A DNA stretch of 64,000 bases from Streptomyces bathyalis (lineage in GTDB: Bacteria > Actinomycetota > Actinomycetes > Streptomycetales > Streptomycetaceae), in contig NZ_CP048882.1 of the NCBI RefSeq assembly GCF_015910445.1, positions 2,046,001-2,110,000 on the forward strand, given 5' to 3'. The translations under genes and the position numbers were made by a program. Position 1 is the first letter of the stretch. Each line of letters opens with the position of its first letter. Below are positions 57,233-64,000 of this stretch, in pieces. The notes under the pieces are model-generated. The model was given only the letters and a program-made list of their open reading frames with translations, did not search any database and was not told the DNA's origin.

Positions 57233-57281
57233 TCCCCTACAACTCCCCGTCTGATAACCCGTCTGACTCGACAGGAAACCC

Positions 57282-58241
57282 ATGAGCGACACTTCCTCCC
57301 CCTTCGGCTTCGAGCTCGTGCGACGTGGCTATGACCGCGGGCAGGTGGACGACCGCATCACGAAGCTCGTCGCCGACCGTGACAGTGCACTGTCCCGTAT
57401 CACCTCGCTGGAAAAGCGCATCGAGGAGCTTCACCTCGAGACGCAGAACGCCCAGGCCCAGGTAAACGACGCCGAGCCGTCCTACGCGGGGCTCGGCGCG
57501 CGGGTCGAGAAGATCCTCCGCCTCGCCGAGGAGGAGGCCAAGGACCTGCGCGACGAAGCCCGTCGCGCCGCCGAGCAGCACCGCGAGCTCGCCGAGGGCG
57601 CCGCTCAGCAGGTTCGCAACGACGCGGAGGCGTTCGCCGCCGAGCGCAAGGCCAAGGCCGAGGACGAGGGCGCCAGCATCGTCGAGAAGGCCAAGGGCGA
57701 GGCCACCGCGCTGCGCACGGAGGCGGAGAAGGACGCCCAGTCCAAGCGCGAGGAGGCGGACTCCCTCTTCGAGGACACCCGCGCGAAGGCCGCCCAGGCC
57801 GCCGCGGACTTCGAGACGAACCTCGCCAAGCGCCGCGAGCAGTCCGAGCGTGACCTCGCCTCCCGCCAGGCGAAGGCGGAGAAGCGTCTCGCCGAGATCG
57901 AGCACCGCGCCGAGCAGCTGCGTCTGGAGGCCGAGAAGCTGCGCACGGACGCCGAGCGCCGCGCCCGCCAGACGGTGGAGACCGCTCAGCGCCAGGCCGA
58001 GGACATCGTGGCCGACGCCAACGCCAAGGCCGACCGCGTCCGCAGCGAGTCCGAGCGCGAGCTGGCGGCCCTGACCAACCGCCGGGACAGCATCAACGCG
58101 CAGCTCACCAACGTGCGCGAGATGCTGGCCACCCTCACCGGTGCGGCGGTCGCCGCCGCCGGCCAGGGCGGCGAAGAGGGCGAGGCCGTGGCCGACGAGG
58201 AGTCGGCGGCCCGCAGCGTCCCCGCGCAGCAGTCCCGTTGA
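57282..58241 (+). CDS. filP: FilP, intermediate-filament-like coiled-coil protein
   Basis: A 319-residue, mostly coiled-coil protein. The N-terminus FGFELVRRGYDRGQVDDRIT shares the RGYDR core with Scy and DivIVA. Heptad-rich Ala/Glu/Lys/Arg sequence fills residues ~40-285, with a short acidic/Ala-rich non-helical tail. FilP forms filament networks that give hyphal tips rigidity and interacts with DivIVA and Scy. ATG 57282 has ACAGGAAA upstream. A strong terminator follows. Confidence 0.94.
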   Translation: MSDTSSPFGFELVRRGYDRGQVDDRITKLVADRDSALSRITSLEKRIEELHLETQNAQAQVNDAEPSYAGLGARVEKILRLAEEEAKDLRDEARRAAEQHRELAEGAAQQVRNDAEAFAAERKAKAEDEGASIVEKAKGEATALRTEAEKDAQSKREEADSLFEDTRAKAAQAAADFETNLAKRREQSERDLASRQAKAEKRLAEIEHRAEQLRLEAEKLRTDAERRARQTVETAQRQAEDIVADANAKADRVRSESERELAALTNRRDSINAQLTNVREMLATLTGAAVAAAGQGGEEGEAVADEESAARSVPAQQSR

Positions 58242-58272
58242 CGGTGCTGACGCACTGACGAGCCCAGTACGC

Positions 58273-58303
58273 ACGGGCCCGGCACATCTCGTGCCGGGCC
58301 CGT
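58273..58303 (+). terminator. filP terminator
   Basis: A perfect 13-bp GC-rich stem (58273-58285 with 58291-58303) and a 5-nt loop lie 31 nt after the filP stop. Confidence 0.85.
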
Positions 58304-58516
58304 CGTGTGTCCGGCGGGCCCGGGACGGCGGCCCAGGGGCGGTTCGCCGACGTGCCGCGGGGCGGTACTGCCGGCGATCCCTTCTCCCCGTTCCGGTGCC
58401 GCGCAGAGGCCCAGGTCGTCCGCAATGTGCGAAAGCACCGGGAACCTGGGGCGCAGCCTTTGCGCACGCATGTGAGTGAGGCCGCGCAGCCCCTGGCATC
58501 GGAGGCTTTACGCGCA

Positions 58517-58522
58517 TAGCGT
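58517..58522 (+). promoter_or_regulatory. -10 box for leaderless ABC transporter transcript
   Basis: TAGCGT ends 6 nt before the ATG at 58529. A CTGGCA at 58493-58498 is a possible -35 at 18-nt spacing. Confidence 0.5.
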
Positions 58523-58528
58523 CGGCGC

Positions 58529-59494
58529 ATGATTGAGCTGCGCGGCCTGACCAAAAGGTACGGGGACAAGACAGCCGTCGACCATCTGACGTTCAGCGTG
58601 CGTCCCGGAGTGGTCACCGGCTTCCTCGGCCCCAACGGTGCGGGCAAATCCACGACGATGCGAATGATGCTCGGCCTGGACAGCCCCACCAGCGGTGACG
58701 TTCACATCGACGGCAAGCGCTACGACCAGCTCCGCGACCCGCTCAACCACATCGGTGCCCTGCTGGAGGCCAAGGCCGTGCACGGCGGGCGCAGCGCCTA
58801 CAACCACCTGCTGTGCATGGCGCAGGCCAACAACATCCCGAAGAAGCGGATCGGCACCGTGCTGGACCTGGTCGGGCTCAGCGATGTGTCGAAGAAGCGC
58901 CCGAAGGGCTTCTCGCTGGGCATGGGGCAGCGACTCGGCATCGCCGCGGCGCTGCTCGGCGACCCGAAGATCCTGATGTTCGACGAGCCGGTCAACGGTC
59001 TGGACCCCGAGGGCATCCAGTGGATCCGCAACCTCATGAAGCATCTGGCCTCGGAGGGCCGCACGGTCTTCGTCTCGTCCCATCTGATGAGCGAAATGGC
59101 GCTGACCGCCGAGCACTTGGTGGTCATCGGGCGCGGCAAGCTGCTGGCGGACACCTCGATGGCGGACTTCATCGCCAAGAACTCACGCTCTTTCGTACGC
59201 GTGCGCACGCCGCAGCCCGAGCGGATGCGGGACGTGCTGGGAAGCGTCGGCGTCATGCCGGTCTTCGAGCAGGACGGCGGCATGCAGGTCGAGGGCATCG
59301 AGCCCGCCCGGATCGGTGAACTCGCCGCCTGGTACCAGGTCGTGCTGCACGAGCTGAGTCCCCAGAAGGCCTCGCTGGAGGAGGCCTTCATGCAGCTGAC
59401 GGCGGAGTCCGTCGAATACGTGGCACGTGATCAGGCCTCACAGCCGGGACGTCAGCCGGACCGGGGCGCCAAGCCCGTCAGGAGGAAGCGGTAA
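58529..59494 (+). CDS. ABC-2-type exporter ATPase, copy 1
   Basis: A 321-residue ABC ATPase with Walker A FLGPNGAGKST, signature FSLGMGQRLG, Walker B KILMFDEPVNGLDPEG and H-loop VFVSSHLMSEM. A C-terminal domain of ~110 residues ends in a basic tail. Its last base overlaps the permease ATG (TAATG). Such ATPases usually pump peptides, antibiotics or lipids outward. It is strongly similar in sequence to the ATPase at 61104. Confidence 0.92.
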   Translation: MIELRGLTKRYGDKTAVDHLTFSVRPGVVTGFLGPNGAGKSTTMRMMLGLDSPTSGDVHIDGKRYDQLRDPLNHIGALLEAKAVHGGRSAYNHLLCMAQANNIPKKRIGTVLDLVGLSDVSKKRPKGFSLGMGQRLGIAAALLGDPKILMFDEPVNGLDPEGIQWIRNLMKHLASEGRTVFVSSHLMSEMALTAEHLVVIGRGKLLADTSMADFIAKNSRSFVRVRTPQPERMRDVLGSVGVMPVFEQDGGMQVEGIEPARIGELAAWYQVVLHELSPQKASLEEAFMQLTAESVEYVARDQASQPGRQPDRGAKPVRRKR

Positions 59495-60264
59495 TGCCAC
59501 ACACCACGCGCGTTCTCCGCTCCGAGTGGACCAAGATCCGCTCCGTGCGGTCCACCCTGTGGACGCTGGCGACGGCGCTCATCGTGACGGTCGGGGTCTC
59601 CGCCGCCATCTGCGCCGTCACCGCCTCGCAGTTCGACAAGCTGGGCAAGCAGCAGCAGGCCACCTTCGACGCCACGCAGACGAGCTTCTCGGGCTCCGGC
59701 CTCGGGCAGCTGGCGATGATCGCGTTCGGCGTGCTGGTCGTCTCCAGCGAGTACAGCACCGGCATGATCCGCACCTCGCTCGCCGCCGTGCCGCAGCGCA
59801 CCGTCTTCCTCGCATCCAAGATCTTCGTCGCCACGATGCTGGTGCTGGTGGTCGGCATGGCCACGAGCTTCCTGGCCTTCTTCGTCGGGCAGGCCCTGCT
59901 GGGCGAGAACAGCGTCTCGATCGAGGACGAGGGCGTGCTGCGCGCCGTGCTGGGCGGCGGGGTCTACATGACGCTGATCGCTCTTTTCTCCATGGGACTG
60001 AGTTTCGTGTTGCGCAGTCCCATGCTGGCCTTCGCGATCTTGATGCCGTTCTTCTTCCTGATCTCCAACATCCTCGAGGCGGTCAGCGCGACGAAGAAGT
60101 ACGCCCACTATCTCCCGGACCAGGCGGGCAAGACGATCACAGCAGTCGTGCCGGAGTCGCTCAACCGTCCGTACGGGCCCTACGAGGGGCTGGCGATCAT
60201 GGCGGGCTGGGCGGTGGCGGCCCTGATCGCCGGCTGGATCGTCCTCAAGCGCCGCGACGCGTGA
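59494..60264 (+). CDS. ABC-2-type exporter permease, copy 1
   Basis: A 256-residue membrane protein with about six helices. The N-terminal block LRSEWTKIRSVRSTLWTL and the motif VVSSEYSTGMIRTSL are shared with the permease at 62423. It is translationally coupled to the ATPase upstream. The substrate is unknown. Confidence 0.9.
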   Translation: MPHTTRVLRSEWTKIRSVRSTLWTLATALIVTVGVSAAICAVTASQFDKLGKQQQATFDATQTSFSGSGLGQLAMIAFGVLVVSSEYSTGMIRTSLAAVPQRTVFLASKIFVATMLVLVVGMATSFLAFFVGQALLGENSVSIEDEGVLRAVLGGGVYMTLIALFSMGLSFVLRSPMLAFAILMPFFFLISNILEAVSATKKYAHYLPDQAGKTITAVVPESLNRPYGPYEGLAIMAGWAVAALIAGWIVLKRRDA

Positions 60265-60446
60265 CCCTCGCCGGGCGGGCACGCGCCGGCAAACACCCGC
60301 GTCCGCAGAGCAGTTGCGCGCCCCTGGACCGCACCGAGCCCGCGCCCGGCCCGAGGTCCGTCCCGGGACCGGGGCGGGCTTGACCGCACCGCCGTGCGGC
60401 GCGGGCGTCGGCGAAGAACTCGCCGTCTACGGGCGAGGGTTGGCCG

Positions 60447-60452
60447 TAGGGT
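60447..60452 (+). promoter_or_regulatory. -10 box for leaderless NTF2-like gene transcript
   Basis: TAGGGT ends 6 nt before the ATG at 60459. Confidence 0.45.
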
Positions 60453-60458
60453 CTCCGC

Positions 60459-60848
60459 ATGGTGGACGAGAGCGAGCGAGCCGTGAGATCGGCCATCGAC
60501 GGGGAACTGCGGCTTCTCGATCCTGAGGTGCGGGCTTCTCCGGCGCTTGTCCTGGAACTTCTGGATCCGGAGTTCGCCGAGATCGGGGCCTCCGGACGCC
60601 GGTGGGACGTGGAGTCCGTCCTCACGGTGACGAGTGGCGGCACCGTATCGCCGGATTCGCCGGTCGAGGTCAGTGAAATGGCCGGGATGGCGCTCGCTCC
60701 CGGCATCGTTCACCTGACGTACTTCGCCGACAACCAGGGGCGCCGGTCGTGGCGGAGCTCCCTGTGGCGCCTGACAGAAGCCGGTTGGCGACTCTACTTC
60801 CACCAGGGCACTCCGACCGACGGAACGGTCGAAAGCGCCTCCCGTTGA
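60459..60848 (+). CDS. NTF2-like / DUF4440 family protein
   Basis: A 129-residue cytoplasmic protein with the NTF2-like fold pattern: an N-terminal helix (AIDGELRLLDPEVR), ALVLELLDPEFAEIGASGRRW, then strands VHLTYFADNQGRRSWRSSLW and GWRLYFHQGTP. The family includes small isomerase-like and ligand-binding domains; the substrate is unknown. It sits between two paralogous ABC-2 transporter operons, on the same strand. Confidence 0.85.
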   Translation: MVDESERAVRSAIDGELRLLDPEVRASPALVLELLDPEFAEIGASGRRWDVESVLTVTSGGTVSPDSPVEVSEMAGMALAPGIVHLTYFADNQGRRSWRSSLWRLTEAGWRLYFHQGTPTDGTVESASR

Positions 60849-61103
60849 GAGGGCGCTGCCTCAGGTCGGGCCCCGGCCGCCGGCACAGCGCCCGGCCGCG
60901 CGGGACCGGGAGCGGAGACCGGAGCGGGGACCGGAAGCGCCGCGACGCCTGACGCTCGCCGGACCGTACGGAAGAAGCGCCGCCCGGACGTGGCGGAACA
61001 GGCGGTTGCAACGGCCACCGGATGGAACCGATCCGGTCCCTTGTAGCCTCCTAGGCCATGTCCGGGGGCGAGTCAGCCCCGAACTTCGTCCAGGGACAAA
61101 CGG

Positions 61104-62426
61104 ATGATCGAGGCGTACGGCCTGACAAAGCGCTACGGCGCCAAGACGGCCGTCTACAACCTTTCCTTCCAGGTACGGCCGGGAGCCGTCACCGGCTTTC
61201 TGGGGCCCAACGGCTCCGGCAAGTCGACGACGATGCGGATGATCCTGGGCCTGGACACCCCGACCGCGGGCCGGGTCACAGTCGGCGGCCACCCGTTCCG
61301 CAATGTGCCGAACGCTCCGCGCCACGTCGGTGCCCTGCTCGATGCCAAGGCCGTGCACGGAGGACGCTCCGCCCGCAGCCATCTGCTGTCGCTGGCCCAG
61401 TTGTCGGGCATCCCGGCCCGCCGCGTGGACGAGGTCCTCGGCGTCGTCGGGCTTCAGCAGGTGGCCAAGAAGCGCTCGCAGGGGTTCTCCCTCGGCATGG
61501 GCCAGCGGCTCGGCATCGCGGCCGCGCTGCTCGGCGATCCGCAGGTGCTGCTCTTCGACGAGCCGGTCAACGGCCTGGACCCCGAAGGCATCCTCTGGGT
61601 CCGCAATCTGATGAAGCAGCTGGCCGGCGAGGGCCGCACCGTCTTCGTCTCCTCGCATCTCATGAGCGAGATGGCGCTGACCGCCGAGCATCTGATCGTC
61701 ATCGGTCGCGGGCAGTTGATGGCTGACACCTCGGTGAAGGAGTTCATCGCTCAGAACTCCGTGGGCTTCGCCCGAGTCCGTACGCCGGAGGGCGACCCGG
61801 GGCAGCAGGAGAAGCTGATGTCCGCGGTGCAGGAGGCCGGCGGCCACGTGCAGCCGGAGGACGACGGAGCTCTGCGCGTCAACGGCCTTCCGCTTCCGCA
61901 GATCTCCGAGCTGGCGCACAACGCAGACGTACGGCTGTGGGAACTCTCGCCGCACCAGGCGTCCCTGGAAGAGGCGTACATGCGGCTGACGCAGGGCGCG
62001 GTGGACTACCGCTCCACCGCCGACCAGCGCGCCGGCTTCCAGCAGCCGCCGCAGCAGGCGCAGTTGGCAGCGGCACAGCTCGGCGTGCCCATGGGCCCGG
62101 GAGGCCCCGGTGCGCCTGGCATGCCGGGAGCGATGCCGCCGCAGGGTCCGCCCATGGGTGCGGGTGCGCCCGGGGCCCCGGGCGGCTGGGGACCTCCGCC
62201 CGGAGGGGCGCCCGCGCAGCCGGGGGGCCCGTACGGAGCGGGACCCGGGTACGGGCCGCCGCCGGTGCCGGGCGGTCCCCCGGACCCGTACGCGCACGTG
62301 GCCGCCCAGCAGCCTCAGGGCGGGCCTCCGCCGGTGCCGCCGGTGCCAGGCGCTCCCGCGGCGCCGGCCGCGCCCGCCGCCCCCACCGACGCTTCCAGGC
62401 CCGACAGCGAGGACAACGCCCGATGA
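61104..62426 (+). CDS. ABC-2-type exporter ATPase, copy 2, with Pro/Gly-rich tail
   Basis: A 440-residue ABC ATPase. The first ~310 residues closely parallel the ATPase at 58529 (Walker A FLGPNGSGKST, signature FSLGMGQRLG, Walker B VLLFDEPVNGLDPEG). The C-terminal ~110 residues are Pro/Gly/Ala-rich (repeats such as GPGGPGAPGMPGAMPP) and must be disordered. It overlaps the permease gene by 4 nt (ATGA). The tail is absent from copy 1 and is likely a later expansion. Confidence 0.92.
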   Translation: MIEAYGLTKRYGAKTAVYNLSFQVRPGAVTGFLGPNGSGKSTTMRMILGLDTPTAGRVTVGGHPFRNVPNAPRHVGALLDAKAVHGGRSARSHLLSLAQLSGIPARRVDEVLGVVGLQQVAKKRSQGFSLGMGQRLGIAAALLGDPQVLLFDEPVNGLDPEGILWVRNLMKQLAGEGRTVFVSSHLMSEMALTAEHLIVIGRGQLMADTSVKEFIAQNSVGFARVRTPEGDPGQQEKLMSAVQEAGGHVQPEDDGALRVNGLPLPQISELAHNADVRLWELSPHQASLEEAYMRLTQGAVDYRSTADQRAGFQQPPQQAQLAAAQLGVPMGPGGPGAPGMPGAMPPQGPPMGAGAPGAPGGWGPPPGGAPAQPGGPYGAGPGYGPPPVPGGPPDPYAHVAAQQPQGGPPPVPPVPGAPAAPAAPAAPTDASRPDSEDNAR

Positions 62427-63496
62427 CCACGCCGAACCACCCGCACCAGCAGCCGCACCCCGCGCAGCAGCCGCCTCAACAGCCCTACCAAGGCCGGGAG
62501 TTCCAGCCGCAGCCCGGCGCGGCACAGCCTTCGCCCGGAGGCGCGGCGGTCGCGGGCACAGCGACCGCACCTCCTCCGCAGGGCGTCCAGGGAGCGCCGT
62601 ACGGACAGCCCCAGGGCGGCCCTCAGAGCGGGCCTCCGCCCGGCGGCGGCTACGTCTCCCCCATTCCTGTCACGCGCACCCACCTGGGCCACGCGATCGT
62701 CTCGGAGTGGACGAAGATCCGCTCGGTCCGCTCGACGGTGTGGACGCTCGGCGTCATGTTCGCCCTCGTCGTCGGCATCGGCCTGCTGACCGCGTCCCTG
62801 CTCAGCGGCAACGAGTTCGTGGGGTTGCCGCTGCTCGCTCCGGGCCTCTTCGGGCTGATGCTCGGTCAGATCTGCGTCATCACCCTGGGCGTGCTCGTGG
62901 TCACCTCCGAGTACGGCACCGGCATGATCCGCACCACCATGACCGCGTGCCCCAGGCGCGGCCGTGTGCTGATCGCCAAGTCGCTGATCTTCTTCGTGCT
63001 CGCGTTCGTCATGACGACGGCGGCCTGCTCGATCACCGCTCTCATCAACTCCACGATGCTCAGCGGCCAGAAGGTCCCCCCGTACGCGGCGAAGGCCGGA
63101 CCGCTCAAGGACTCCGTCGAGAACGGCGAGTTGGTCGCGACCAGCAGCCACTGGCTCGGCGCCACGGTCGGCGCCGCCCTGTACGTGGCACTGCTGGGCC
63201 TGCTGGCCCTGGCGGTCGGTGCTCTGCTGCGGCACTCGGCCGGAGCGATCACGACGATGCTCGGGCTCGTGCTGCTGCCGCTGGTGCTCTCGCTGTTCAT
63301 GTTCGCCGAGAAGCTGAAGGATGTCCGCGAGGTGCTCATGGAGTACTCGCCGCTCAACGGTCTGGCGTCCCTCTACCGCATCCCCATGTCGGAGGATCAG
63401 ACCGCGACGGGCTGGCCGCTGCTGGGCATCCTCGCCATCGCGACGGCGGTCACACTGACACTTGCCTTCGTGCTGCTGAACCGCCGGGACGTGTGA
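62423..63496 (+). CDS. ABC-2-type exporter permease, copy 2, with Gln/Pro/Gly-rich N-terminus
   Basis: A 357-residue membrane protein. The first ~85 residues are Gln/Pro/Gly-rich (HPHQQPHPAQQPPQQPYQG, GPQSGPPPGGGYVSP), then a permease domain with SEWTKIRSVRSTVWTLGVM and VVTSEYGTGMIRTTM, shared with copy 1, and about six helices. Both partners of this copy have low-complexity extensions on their cytoplasmic side, in contrast to copy 1. Confidence 0.9.
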   Translation: MTTPNHPHQQPHPAQQPPQQPYQGREFQPQPGAAQPSPGGAAVAGTATAPPPQGVQGAPYGQPQGGPQSGPPPGGGYVSPIPVTRTHLGHAIVSEWTKIRSVRSTVWTLGVMFALVVGIGLLTASLLSGNEFVGLPLLAPGLFGLMLGQICVITLGVLVVTSEYGTGMIRTTMTACPRRGRVLIAKSLIFFVLAFVMTTAACSITALINSTMLSGQKVPPYAAKAGPLKDSVENGELVATSSHWLGATVGAALYVALLGLLALAVGALLRHSAGAITTMLGLVLLPLVLSLFMFAEKLKDVREVLMEYSPLNGLASLYRIPMSEDQTATGWPLLGILAIATAVTLTLAFVLLNRRDV

Positions 63497-63647
63497 CGCG
63501 GAGCGCGCGTTCGCGCCGGTCGCGTACGCGCGCTCGCGCAACCCTTCGGCGCTTCCGCCATCTTCTGCCGGTCCCTCGCGCGTAAAGACGGACGAGGGGG
63601 GCACTGGTCCCGCGCGATTCGTGGACGCGCGCGGACGGAGGACGGCG

Positions 63648-64000
63648 ATGGGTGTGCGCACGTGGCTCGAGAGCTGGCCCGTGTACCGGCAGCTCACCGG
63701 TGACGACCCGTTGGGGCGCGGCGCCGCCGCCTCATCTGCGTACACCCGCGGCCTGCGGTCCCGCACCGAGGACGCCGACGAGGTCGTGAAGTCGGTCTGC
63801 CCGTACTGCGCCGTGGGCTGCGGGCAGAACGTGTACGTCAAGGACGGCGATGTCGTCCAGATCGAGGGCGACCCGGACTCCCCGGTCAGCCGTGGCCGGC
63901 TCTGCCCCAAGGGTTCGGCGACGCTCCAGCTCACCACCGGCGACGCACGCCGCCACGAGGTCCTCTACCGGCGTCCTTACGGGAAGGACTGGGAGAGGCT
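63648..64000 (+). CDS. Formate dehydrogenase-like molybdopterin oxidoreductase, N-terminal fragment
   Basis: The gene runs off the right edge; 117 codons are present, starting MGVRTWLESWPVYRQLTGDD with GGAGGA upstream of the ATG. A four-cysteine iron-sulphur motif is visible in VCPYCAVGCGQNVYV and GRLCPKGSAT, the N-terminal [4Fe-4S] domain of formate dehydrogenase or nitrate reductase-type molybdoenzymes. The C-terminal cofactor domains are outside the window, so the substrate is not certain. It starts 151 nt after the second ABC permease and belongs to a separate unit. Confidence 0.82.
   Translation, partial: MGVRTWLESWPVYRQLTGDDPLGRGAAASSAYTRGLRSRTEDADEVVKSVCPYCAVGCGQNVYVKDGDVVQIEGDPDSPVSRGRLCPKGSATLQLTTGDARRHEVLYRRPYGKDWER

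Overview
The window is high-GC chromosomal DNA from an actinomycete, almost certainly a Streptomyces or close relative. Support comes from the codon bias, frequent GTG starts, TANNNT -10 boxes, a DasR-type operator, the Scy/FilP tip-cytoskeleton pair, and a gene order that (from memory, not searched) follows the S. coelicolor block running from glgP through pfkA-pta-ackA-pyk and icmA to scy-filP. No rRNA, tRNA, CRISPR array, insertion sequence or replication origin was recognised. About fifty protein genes are supported.

Layout. 1-12.1 kb: the GlgE alpha-glucan pathway (glgP start on the minus strand; glgE, treS, maltokinase and glgB on the plus strand), with a two-gene cytochrome P450 operon between glgP and glgE. 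12.1-16.2 kb: a DctA dicarboxylate importer divergent from a CitA/DctB-type kinase and regulator. 16.3-20.9 kb: a secreted GH18 chitinase with a DasR-like operator, then a sugar ABC importer (lipoprotein and two permeases, no ATPase). 21-22.4 kb: a phosphotransferase-like gene with two compensating frameshifts and a small membrane protein. 22.5-28.9 kb: pfkA, pta, ackA and pyk, a glycolysis/acetate block. 29-33.2 kb: a three-gene envelope operon (DUF6230/DUF6114 type plus a disordered acidic protein) and a thioredoxin-TPR protein. 33.5-41.5 kb: TetR, APC permease, isobutyryl-CoA mutase icmA behind a perfect 20-bp palindrome, two DUF3817 proteins, MarR, MFS exporter with divergent ArsR-like regulator, and a thiamine-binding-type protein. 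41.6-44.2 kb: three overlapping AIM24 paralogues and a MarR regulator. 44.3-47.5 kb: an accessory two-gene module described below. 47.6-50.5 kb: an OmpR-type two-component system divergent from a PepSY protein. 50.6-53.6 kb: meaB, thiolase and methylmalonyl-CoA epimerase. 53.8-58.2 kb: scy and filP. 58.5-63.5 kb: two paralogous ABC-2 transporters flanking an NTF2-like gene. 63.6 kb to the end: the start of a formate-dehydrogenase-like gene.

The most interesting item is the convergent pair at 44264-44704 and 44797-47475. The minus-strand gene encodes a membrane-anchored NACHT NTPase (NLR-like) whose first 30 residues hold a short motif (NTVV..., ...IQAG). The small two-TM protein next door carries two versions of the same motif (NTVV...TQA and N.I...VIQA). 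A shared motif at the N-terminus of an NLR and at the C-terminus of an adjacent small effector is the arrangement of bacterial amyloid-signalling (RHIM/PP-like) cell-death or defence modules. The sequence shows the motif sharing; the function is inferred.

The other genes form a coherent metabolic neighbourhood: glycogen/alpha-glucan storage, chitin-derived sugar uptake, lower glycolysis and acetate overflow, and short-chain acyl-CoA interconversion, next to polar-growth cytoskeleton genes. Several genes appear to have leaderless transcripts, with a TANNNT box 6-8 nt before the start codon.
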